Of a DNA stretch of 11,884 bases, positions 1 through 5,987 are shown one piece after another. The first letter of the stretch is position 1. Each line of letters begins with the position of its first letter. The position numbers were made by a program, and so were the translations under genes. Location of the stretch: assembly GCA_964583095.1 (NCBI GenBank), contig CAZOVB010000094.1, positions 1-11,884 on the forward strand, written 5' to 3'. Under the pieces are notes generated by a model that saw nothing but the letters and a program-made list of their open reading frames with translations, had not been told where the DNA came from and ran no database searches. Source of the stretch: CAZOVB01 sp964583095 (lineage in GTDB: Bacteria; Planctomycetota; Phycisphaerae; SM23-33).

Positions 1-1658
1 AGAGCCGCACGAACAACCTGGCCAACGAGATCACCGGCATCACCGAGACCCAGGATGACCCCGTCTGGGTGGACCCCGCCTACGACGCAGCCGGCAGCAT
101 GATCTCGGGCCCCAAGCCGGGGGCCGAAGAGGCCGAGCACTGCTACCAGTACGACGCGTGGAACCGCCTGCGGCGGGTGTTCACCGACGCCGACAGCGAC
201 GATACCTTCGATGCCGGCGAGACCGTCCACCAGGAAAGCCGCTACGACGGCCTCAACCGCCGCATCGTCCGCATCGCGGGCTCCGGCACCTCCTGGCTGC
301 GCACCGACTTCTACTACAACGCCTCGTGGCAGATCATCGAAGAGAAGGTCTCGGCCACCCAGACCACCTTCGCCAACGCAGCCGCCGCTTCCACCACGGC
401 CAGGTACCAGTACGTCTGGGAACTGCGATATATCGATTCCCCCGTCCTGCGCGATGAGGACCTCGATTCCGACGGCGACTGCACCGATGATGAGGGGACG
501 GGCTCCGAGCGGCTCTGCTACGCCAACGACGCCAACTTCAACGTCACCGCCCTGGTCGAAACCGACGGCACCGCAGCCGAGCGCACCATCTACGACGCCT
601 ACGGCCAGCCCACCCTCTACGACGCCACCTGGGCAAACACCGTAAGCGAGGCAGGCTCCAAGGCCAACGAACTCCGCTTCTGCGGCTACGTCTACGATGA
701 GGGCATCGGGCTCTATCAAGTCCGGCGACGCTCATACCACGCCGGGATGGGCGTGTTCGTGCAGAGGGACCCGGGTCCTGGTGCCAAAGGCCCTGCCCGA
801 GTCGGCATCGCCGGATCAGCCGTCTACGGTGGGTTCATCTATCGCGATCAATTTTCGGATGGTCTACATCTATATCAATACGTGCAAAGCAACCCGATAG
901 GTCGCATCGATCCTAGGGGGCTGGCGTCGTCTCCAACTTGGAACGACTGTTGTCTGGACTTCGTCAAGTGCCTTGAGGCAATCTCGCAGGACCTTTTTGA
1001 TACGGGACTTAGACTTGCATTGGCTATAAGAGGTTTGGATGAGCTTCGAGTCGCTATTACGACCATAAACAATGTTTTCAGAGCGGCTAACGCCGCCAAT
1101 GCCGAAGCATCCTTGTTGTCCTTGCTATGGGCAGACGGCAAAGGAGCTGAGCCAATAGCGGCAGTAGCAATGCAGGCTTTGGTAACTCAACGAGTGACAG
1201 GCATGATAACTAACAGCGTATTGATTAAGGCTGGCATCAAGGGATTTATTAAGCTAAGCGCATGGCAGAAATTTGCGCTCAAGACCGTTACAAGGGTAGG
1301 CGTGGCTGTATTGATCGTGGACTGGTCTAGTTCAGTTCTACTTAACACCATAGATATTCGGCAGGTCGCCGAAATAACATCGTTACTGGTTGATCTCAAT
1401 GACCGAGTCACACGTGTACTCAATGTTGGAGAGGTGTACTTCAGAGATACAGACGATGTGTATAAGCTTTTCGAGGCAGAGAAAATGAAGTTCGATGGAA
1501 AGAGATGGAGACACTCTTACCAAAGCTTGTGCGACCAAAATGTCCGGAAATGTCAGCTTCAACAGAGACAGCTGCGGGCACGAACCAGGGAGCTTAGGGA
1601 ATGGGCAGATGGAGTCAGAAGCTTGGCTGGTAAGACAATGACAGAACTCGTAAGTTGA
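1..1658 (+). CDS. RHS-repeat core protein with variable C-terminal tip (5' partial)
   Basis: This is the 3' end of an RHS/YD-repeat protein. The frame is open from base 3, so the GTG at 69 is not the true start. YD-type repeats are visible (YDAAGSM, YQYDAWNRLRR, SRYDGLNRRI, TIYDAYGQP). They are followed by the RHS-associated core signature: GLYQVRRRSYHAGMGVFVQRDPG at nt 705-776 in abbreviated form, then LYQYVQSNP and DPRGL at nt 870-923. Acidic D-rich loops (DLDSDGDCTDDEG) may bind calcium. After DPRGL there is a 244-residue tip. It starts with a Cys-rich segment (CCLDFVKC), continues with hydrophobic helices, and ends in a basic, Gln/Arg-rich helix. I recognise no catalytic motif in it. GC falls from about 70% to about 40% from roughly nt 840. 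In known RHS systems the core forms a shell and the tip is often a toxin. That role is inferred here, and I see no cognate immunity gene. The stop abuts a truncated regulator fragment. Confidence 0.9.
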   Translation, partial: SRTNNLANEITGITETQDDPVWVDPAYDAAGSMISGPKPGAEEAEHCYQYDAWNRLRRVFTDADSDDTFDAGETVHQESRYDGLNRRIVRIAGSGTSWLRTDFYYNASWQIIEEKVSATQTTFANAAAASTTARYQYVWELRYIDSPVLRDEDLDSDGDCTDDEGTGSERLCYANDANFNVTALVETDGTAAERTIYDAYGQPTLYDATWANTVSEAGSKANELRFCGYVYDEGIGLYQVRRRSYHAGMGVFVQRDPGPGAKGPARVGIAGSAVYGGFIYRDQFSDGLHLYQYVQSNPIGRIDPRGLASSPTWNDCCLDFVKCLEAISQDLFDTGLRLALAIRGLDELRVAITTINNVFRAANAANAEASLLSLLWADGKGAEPIAAVAMQALVTQRVTGMITNSVLIKAGIKGFIKLSAWQKFALKTVTRVGVAVLIVDWSSSVLLNTIDIRQVAEITSLLVDLNDRVTRVLNVGEVYFRDTDDVYKLFEAEKMKFDGKRWRHSYQSLCDQNVRKCQLQQRQLRARTRELREWADGVRSLAGKTMTELVS

Positions 1659-2040
1659 TTCCCGCTCGACCACGCCCGAAGGCGGAACGGTCAATACGTC
1701 CGGCACGGGCCGACCGGCCGTCAACTTCATCAGAAGCCGCGCCGCTTCATAGCCGATCCGCCTTCGCTCGATAGATACGCTCGAAAGCGGCACGGGCGCT
1801 GTTTCGCACTCCGGGGCGTTGTTGTTCACACCGATCACCGCCAGTTGCCAGGGCACGGCGATCCCGGCGCAGTCGGCTGCCTGCAACACATCCCGGGCCC
1901 ATTCGTCGTCGGATGCCATGAGCCCAGCGGGCAGGTGCAGGTTGTTCAGGAAGCGCTCGATCCGTGCGGACTTGCGAGGCGGGCTTTCATGGTCCCGCCG
2001 GCCCAACAGTTCGCCCGCGACCTGCGCCCCGGCCCTGGCC
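1655..2040 (-). pseudogene. XylR/LacI-type sugar-sensing domain fragment
   Basis: The minus-strand translation matches the C-terminal half of the periplasmic-binding-protein fold found in LacI-family and E. coli XylR-type regulators. It reads LPAGLMASDDEWARDVLQAA, then VPWQLAVIGVNNN, then the characteristic PVPLSSVSIERRRIGYEAARLL and VPPSGVVEREST. About 125 residues are recognisable. The N-terminal part of the domain is missing, and so is any DNA-binding helix-turn-helix, including the AraC-type one that follows VERRST in XylR. The homology stops at the RHS stop codon on one side and at the FG-GAP remnant on the other. Open sequence continues on both sides (about 1383-2204), but it is only antisense to those neighbours. 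I call it a decayed gene fragment. The family assignment is fairly firm; the pseudogene call is inference from truncation at both ends. Confidence 0.7.
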
Positions 2041-2544
2041 GAGGGGCCATGGAAGAAGCACGTCATCGACGACATCCCCGGCGACGGCAAGGTCGACATC
2101 CTCGCCGCCGGCCAAGACGGCAAGAGTGCAGCCAAGGTCGCATGGTACGAGCAGGGCGAAACCGACGCCGACGGAAACCCCACGTGGAGCGAGCACGTGT
2201 TCACCTACGACAATCCAGAACACAAGGGCAAGGATCTCGACGCAGCCGACATCGACGGCGACGGGCGGATCGAGTTCATTCTTACGTCCGAAACGAAGAA
2301 AATCGATCCCGACGGACCGCGGGAAGACTGGAATCTCGACAAGGCCAGCGTCATCTACCTGAAATCCCCCAGCGGCAACGTCTACGCCGAAAAATGGACC
2401 CGCCACGAGATCTCCGGCAAAGCCGGCAAGCTGGACCTCATCGAACTTTACGACATCGACTCCGACGGCGACCAGGACTTGATGACCACCGATGAGTCCG
2501 GCAAGGGTGTTATCTGGTGGGAGAACCCCACGGTCGGGCGCTAG
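2041..2544 (+). pseudogene. FG-GAP/VCBS-repeat protein, 5'-truncated
   Basis: The frame ends at a TAG at 2542 and encodes about 167 residues resembling bacterial VCBS/FG-GAP beta-propeller proteins. Features include WKKHVIDDIPGDGKVDILAAG, WYEQGETDADGNPTW, the Ca-binding-style DIDGDGRIEFILTSE and DIDSDGDQDLMTTDE, and a terminal GVIWWENP. These proteins are usually secreted and several hundred residues long. Here there is no signal peptide, no convincing start codon and no ribosome-binding site. The frame is open upstream to an ATG at 1819, but residues before about 2041 are antisense to the XylR-like fragment and look meaningless. It is therefore most likely the surviving 3' end of a larger gene, cut at about 2041. 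A short functional product from an in-frame upstream start is possible but unsupported. Confidence 0.65.
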
Positions 2545-2590
2545 CATCGGGCTGAGCGTCTCTCTTTGAACGTACACTGCGACCCGGCCG

Positions 2591-2614
2591 GAGAACCTTT
2601 TCCGAAAGGCTCTC
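2591..2614. terminator. Hairpin between convergent genes; weak terminator candidate
   Basis: GAGAACCTTT and AAAGGCTCTC form a 10-bp stem with one wobble pair and a TCCG loop. It lies in the 109-base gap between the FG-GAP remnant and the converging PEP-CTERM gene. No U-tract follows on either strand, so it is not a textbook intrinsic terminator. Nothing else is seen in this gap. Confidence 0.35.
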
Positions 2615-2653
2615 AGAAAACACTGCTCTCACTCACTCCACCCGTGCCGAGGG

Positions 2654-4594
2654 CTACCGTAGAAGCGGCTTTTTGCGGCGGGGGAGCAGGGCCAGTGCGG
2701 CCAGGGGCAGGAGGGCAAGCGTGGTCGGCTCGGGCACGACGTCGAGGGCCAGGTCGTAGCTGTAGGTTGCTCCGGGCGTTTGGGGGAATGCACCGACGTC
2801 GGTGATGAGAGTCACGGTCGCTCGTTTTCGGCCGGGCTGATCCGGTGCGAGGAAGTCCAGTTCCAGCAGCCACTGCCGGCCCTTGTGCAGCAGGATGGGA
2901 ACGGCCGGGTCCTGCGGCGGAGGTGCAAACAGGGCCCCGTCGGGCCCGGAGAACTGCACGTCCAGGACCGAAAGATCGGTCAGGTAGGTCCAGCCCCCGT
3001 CTTCGTCATCGGACAGGTTGTAGATGGGCATGGTCAGGTCGGCCGACGTGCCGGGCAGGAAGGCACCGAGGTAGACAGGCGCGTCGGGGTCCCACGGGCA
3101 GGCGAACTCTGGCCCGACGCCGGTGCCGGTCAGGACGGCCTGGACCGTGTGGGGCAGGTTCTGATTGTTCCCGCCGTTTTCGAACCGGCAGGTCACGACG
3201 CTCTGGCCCGGGCCTCGCTGGAGGGGCTTGAACTGATACGTGCAGGTCGCCAGGCCGCAGACCCCGGTGGAGGTGTCGTCTTCGAGAGCAAACGTCGCCC
3301 CCTCGCCGCGGAAGGGGCCTGTATCGAGCTTTTCCGCATTGCCTCGCAGGCAGCTCTGGAGCCAGAGATCCGGGTTGTCGACGGCTGCCAGGTTGCCGTC
3401 GCCGGTGTTGCGGATTCTTACGCCGGCCAGGCCGGTGGTGCCGATTCTCACGAAGCCTGCCCCGACGGTGGTGACCTCGGCCACCGGTGCGACGCCCCGG
3501 CCTGTCATTTTGACCAAGACGTCGTTGACGTCCGATTTCATGGTGACGTAGGCCGTGCTTTCGCCACGTCTGGCCGGTGCGTAGGTGAAGGATCGCTGTG
3601 TCTGCTCGCCCGGGGCGAGAACCACGTAGGGCGGCGGAGGGTCGCCGGACCAGCCGGAGCCGCCGGGCAGGTCGCCCCAGACAAAGGAGAGATAGTTGGT
3701 CGTTCCGTCGGCGTACCATCGGCCCGTATTCTCGGCGGTGATTGACCTTTGGGCCGTCTGGCCCAGGAGCATGGAGCCGAAGTCGAGTTCGTCCCTGTGG
3801 CCGGGGTTGGTGCGTAGGACGGCGGCGTCCGGCAGGATGGTCCAGACGTCGGTGAGGTAGGCGGTTTCGGATGGCTGGAACAGGTTGCCCTTGGTCTGGT
3901 AGGCTCCACCCCACCACATTTTGTGTCGCCCGGGGGCCCAGGTGTCGTGGAGCATGACGCGGTTGACGCCGCCGGAGTAGTCGTAGCCGTAGCCGACCAT
4001 GCTGTGATGGTACTCTCCGTGGACGCTGAGCAACACGGGCCGGCCCGCATCGATTTCGGCCTTGAAGTCCTCGTAGGTGAAGCTGCCTCCATACAGGTCG
4101 ACCTCATGATGCTCGACCCGGGCCCCGCCATAGCCGCGATAGCGGAAGTAGTCCCCGACGCCCTCGCGGAGATGATCGAGATCCGTAGAGCCGTTGTGCT
4201 GGGGATACTGACTGGTCCTGATGAAGTCGGCGATGCAGTCGTAGTCGCGCCCGTTGTAATCATCCACACCCCAGAAGTCTGCCACGTGCCCGGAGCTGGC
4301 GATGGCCCGGGAGGCGATGGTGTCCCCATTGGCCACCCACTCGCCGATGATGTTCTGGGTATGGGTGCTGAAGCCGGCCACTCCGCCGGGGATCAGGTTG
4401 CCGTAGTCGTTGCCCTTGTAGCCGTTGCGGTCGTACCAGCCCAGGATCATCCCGACCGAAGTCGGCGTACACCCGTACCACCAGTGGTAGTCGGGACAGT
4501 CGATATGGTTCTCCTGTCCCGGGGCGTTGGAGACCAGCAGGAACGGCAGGAGAAGACAGACGGTGATCGCGGTTCGAATTTTCACGCCCGACAC
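2654..4594 (-). CDS. Secreted C39-like cysteine peptidase-domain protein with PEP-CTERM tail
   Basis: 646 residues from a GTG at 4594, preceded by GGAGG at 4603-4607 with 8-nt spacing. The frame stays open to 4687, but this start gives a clean signal peptide (residues 4-24, KIRTAITVCLLLPFLLV). Residues ~28-255 look like a C39-type papain-fold peptidase: Cys42 in WWYGCTPTSVGMILGWYD, His197 in EYHHSMVGYGYD and Asp217 in MLHDTW would form the triad. Residues ~258-370 and ~371-495 read as Ig-like ASPM/SPD-2/Hydin-type repeats (LDFGSMLLGQTAQRSI, VKMTGRGVAP, VRIRNTGDGN, LTGTGVGPEF). A third beta-rich segment follows. The C-terminus is a PEP-CTERM signal: VPEP at 620-623, a hydrophobic helix, then RRKK at 639-642. 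The family is exported and sorted by an exosortase. Substrate and activity are unknown; the triad is read by eye. A monocistronic unit. Confidence 0.85.
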   Translation of the reverse strand: MSGVKIRTAITVCLLLPFLLVSNAPGQENHIDCPDYHWWYGCTPTSVGMILGWYDRNGYKGNDYGNLIPGGVAGFSTHTQNIIGEWVANGDTIASRAIASSGHVADFWGVDDYNGRDYDCIADFIRTSQYPQHNGSTDLDHLREGVGDYFRYRGYGGARVEHHEVDLYGGSFTYEDFKAEIDAGRPVLLSVHGEYHHSMVGYGYDYSGGVNRVMLHDTWAPGRHKMWWGGAYQTKGNLFQPSETAYLTDVWTILPDAAVLRTNPGHRDELDFGSMLLGQTAQRSITAENTGRWYADGTTNYLSFVWGDLPGGSGWSGDPPPPYVVLAPGEQTQRSFTYAPARRGESTAYVTMKSDVNDVLVKMTGRGVAPVAEVTTVGAGFVRIGTTGLAGVRIRNTGDGNLAAVDNPDLWLQSCLRGNAEKLDTGPFRGEGATFALEDDTSTGVCGLATCTYQFKPLQRGPGQSVVTCRFENGGNNQNLPHTVQAVLTGTGVGPEFACPWDPDAPVYLGAFLPGTSADLTMPIYNLSDDEDGGWTYLTDLSVLDVQFSGPDGALFAPPPQDPAVPILLHKGRQWLLELDFLAPDQPGRKRATVTLITDVGAFPQTPGATYSYDLALDVVPEPTTLALLPLAALALLPRRKKPLLR

Positions 4595-4713
4595 GGTGAT
4601 ATCCTCCAGGGCGCGGCGAGCCCGGGCCCGTCGGCCACCCGTTAAGCGGAAAAAGGTGCCCCGATGATCTTCCCGGCCCGGCTCCAACCGGACCCCGCAG
4701 GAATTCAGAAGAA

Positions 4714-4719
4714 ATTATA
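4714..4719 (-). promoter_or_regulatory. Candidate -10 box for the PEP-CTERM gene
   Basis: The minus strand carries a perfect TATAAT about 120 bases upstream of the GTG start. The expected -35 position has no good match, so only the -10 element is supported. It implies a leader of roughly 110 bases. Confidence 0.4.
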
Positions 4720-4782
4720 CGCATGGGCGAGGGTGCAAGAGTAGTCCGGCATCCGCCTGTCGGGGATTTTGTGCAGGTCCTT

Positions 4783-4895
4783 GGCACCCGCGATGGGGGT
4801 GGCATCCGCGGTGGGGGTGATTGGATGAAAGATGCATTCGGACGCCAGCGAGGCACGGACTTGCTTCGCAGGTCCGTGGCACCCGCGGTGGGGGT
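4783..4895 (+). repeat. Intergenic hairpin repeat, copy 1, with 18-bp direct repeats
   Basis: Three near-identical 18-base motifs (ggcacccgcgatgggggt type) lie at 4783-4800, 4801-4818 and 4878-4895. Between the second and third is a 60-base element (4824-4883) whose inverted counterpart occurs at 11673-11732. It contains a hairpin: CACGGACTTGC (4854-4864), loop TTC, GCAGGTCCGTG (4868-4878), with 10 Watson-Crick pairs and one G.T wobble. The element lies in the intergenic space upstream of the PEP-CTERM gene. No protein function is evident. Confidence 0.75.
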
Positions 4896-4923
4896 CGAAC
4901 CTGCCGGGGATGATGTTCGCAGC

Positions 4924-5079
4924 TTGAGCAGGAGATCAGGTGAGCAGGAGACCTGCCTTCGCCAAGGCTCCGGCAGGCAGGTCGCAGGAATAGGACTTTT
5001 GTCGCCTAAGGCAGGTAAGGGAGTTTTTTCTTCTTTTCTCTCCTGATCACCTGTTCCTGGCTCACCTGCTCTGTTGGGC
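4924..5079. repeat. S23-flanking repeat, downstream copy
   Basis: Bases 4924-4951 are identical to 5448-5475, and 5025-5079 are identical to 5518-5572. The unit starts with a purine-rich arm (GAGCAGGAGATCAGG...) and ends with a pyrimidine-rich arm (...TCTCCTGATCACC...) that is an imperfect inverted repeat of it. For example, GAGCAGG at 4926-4932 pairs with CCTGCTC at 5065-5071. The inner ~70 bases differ between copies. The right arm overlaps the last five codons and stop of the S23-like gene. Confidence 0.85.
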
Positions 5080-5436
5080 TTTTCGTTTGTTGAGCCCGTT
5101 GATAAGTCCCGAAATCATCTTGGCGATGGTCTCGATATCGTTTCGCAATTGTAGATGCGTCTTCTCTTTGAGCAGCTTCCTTCGCAGAGCGATTTCCAGA
5201 AGGGGGATACATTCTTGGGCGGAACCACGTGCGATGACGAAGAAGTTCCTGCGATCAGCGACGGTCCATCTCCCGTTGCCTTCAGCCAGGTTGGTTGCGA
5301 TCGACAACGCCGCCCTTGAAAGCTGGTCAACGAGGAAAGCGTAGCCTCTGGGGAACTCATGGGCGATTTCGGCAATCCGGTCGGCAAGATCGATGGCCTT
5401 TTTGTAGACTTCGAGTCGTTCGAACATGAAGGCCAT
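5062..5436 (-). CDS. Four-helix-bundle protein of the S23 (23S rRNA intervening sequence protein) family
   Basis: 124 residues, a normal length for the family. It shows the typical progression FERLEVYKKAIDLADRI, FPRGYAFLVDQLSRAALSIATNLAEGNGR, FFVIARGSAQECIPLLEIALRRKLL and a final amphipathic helix. The NLAEGNGR motif and ARGS segment are family hallmarks. Relatives were first found as ORFs inside 23S rRNA intervening sequences and form oligomeric four-helix bundles; their function is not established. No rRNA sequence is near this copy. The start is ATG 5436, with a purine-rich GGGG a few bases upstream; an in-frame ATG at 5427 is the alternative. The stop lies inside a repeat (4924-5079), and another copy of that repeat sits just upstream of the start (5448-5572), so the gene is framed by repeats like a cassette. 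Confidence 0.9.
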   Translation of the reverse strand: MAFMFERLEVYKKAIDLADRIAEIAHEFPRGYAFLVDQLSRAALSIATNLAEGNGRWTVADRRNFFVIARGSAQECIPLLEIALRRKLLKEKTHLQLRNDIETIAKMISGLINGLNKRKAQQSR

Positions 5437-5447
5437 TGCACACCCCT

Positions 5448-5572
5448 TTGAGCAGGAGATCAGGTGAGCAGGAGATCGCAGGTGCAGCAGTTGTTGCGCA
5501 TGGGGCCGGTCAGGAGCTTTTTCTTCTTTTCTCTCCTGATCACCTGTTCCTGGCTCACCTGCTCTGTTGGGC
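5448..5572. repeat. S23-flanking repeat, upstream copy
   Basis: This is the partner of the 4924-5079 repeat, in direct orientation: 28 identical bases at the left arm and 55 at the right arm, with a shorter inner segment. It begins 12 bases upstream of the S23-like start codon. Its right arm contains the same bases that encode the C-terminus and stop of that gene in the other copy. This suggests a former tandem array of such genes, or mobilisation with the repeat. Confidence 0.85.
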
Positions 5573-5588
5573 CGCCTGGGGCGGCCCA

Positions 5589-5637
5589 ACGGAGAGGGCG
5601 GGATTCGCTTCGCGGCGCCTTCGGCGTCGAACCCGCG
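5589..5637 (-). repeat. Partial copy of tRNA-Ser 3' end, interrupted in the T-loop
   Basis: Bases 5589-5607 are identical to 5726-5744, the acceptor and T-arm of the adjacent tRNA-Ser. A 20-base insert (5608-5627), GC-rich and self-complementary around GGCGCC, follows. The T-arm sequence then resumes (cgaacccgcg at 5628-5637, as at 5743-5752). The rest of the tRNA is not present, so it is a fragment rather than a gene. Confidence 0.75.
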
Positions 5638-5688
5638 AGCGGTCTGCTCGCTGGGCTCGCAGTCCGGCGTGTTCTCATCCCGCTCCAT

Positions 5689-5717
5689 AAAACAAAACCC
5701 CGGGCGTTGCCCGGGGC
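5689..5717 (-). terminator. Intrinsic terminator of tRNA-Ser
   Basis: On the minus strand GCCCCGGGC (including 5716-5709), loop AAC, and GCCCGGGG (5705-5698) form a strong GC stem. It is followed by TTTTGTTTT, about ten bases after the tRNA 3' end. Confidence 0.85.
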
Positions 5718-5726
5718 TTCGTTTTA

Positions 5727-5815
5727 CGGAGAGGGCGGGATTCGAACCCGCGGTACGCTATGACGCGTACACTGGTTTAGCAAACCAGCGCATTCAGCCA
5801 CTCTGCCACCTCTCC
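5727..5815 (-). tRNA. tRNA-Ser (anticodon GCT)
   Basis: The minus strand folds as a class II tRNA. The acceptor is GGAGAGG/CCTCTCC with discriminator G at 5727, the D-arm includes GCAGAGTGGCTGAATGC, and the anticodon arm is CTGGT-TTGCTAA-ACCAG, giving anticodon GCT. A long variable arm (GTACGCG...) is typical of serine, and the T-arm is CGGGTTCGAATCCCG. CCA is not encoded. It should read AGC and AGU codons. Confidence 0.95.
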
Positions 5816-5822
5816 GGGTGGG

Positions 5823-5841
5823 TCCCGCCGCAGGGGCGGGA
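5823..5841 (-). other. Hairpin in the tRNA-Ser leader
   Basis: TCCCGCC (5823-5829) and GGCGGGA (5835-5841) form a 7-bp stem with a 5-base loop. It lies between the promoter and the mature tRNA 5' end. A role in leader processing is only a guess. Confidence 0.4.
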
Positions 5842-5852
5842 TGGAATATGGC

Positions 5853-5881
5853 ACACTATCGACTACCAGGCGGTATGTCAA
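5853..5881 (-). promoter_or_regulatory. Sigma70-like promoter for tRNA-Ser
   Basis: On the minus strand, a perfect TTGACA (5881-5876), a 17-base spacer and TAGTGT (5858-5853). Transcription would start about 30 bases before the mature tRNA end. Confidence 0.65.
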
Positions 5882-5987
5882 GATGCCGTAAGAGGATTAT
5901 CGTCGCGACAAGCTGCGAACTTTGACCAAGAGGCGAAACGCGATCTTGTCGATAAGATTCCAAGCAGGAATTCGCGAAGGAGAAAAA

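Noticed and set aside
2780..3745. 321-residue plus-strand frame inside the PEP-CTERM gene region
   Set aside because: The minus-strand gene has a signal peptide, peptidase motifs and a sorting tail in one continuous frame. The plus frame is its shadow.
5062..5436. Avd-like accessory protein of a diversity-generating retroelement
   Set aside because: Avd proteins share the four-helix fold, but there is no reverse transcriptase, template repeat or variable repeat in the window, and the sequence matches the S23 group better.
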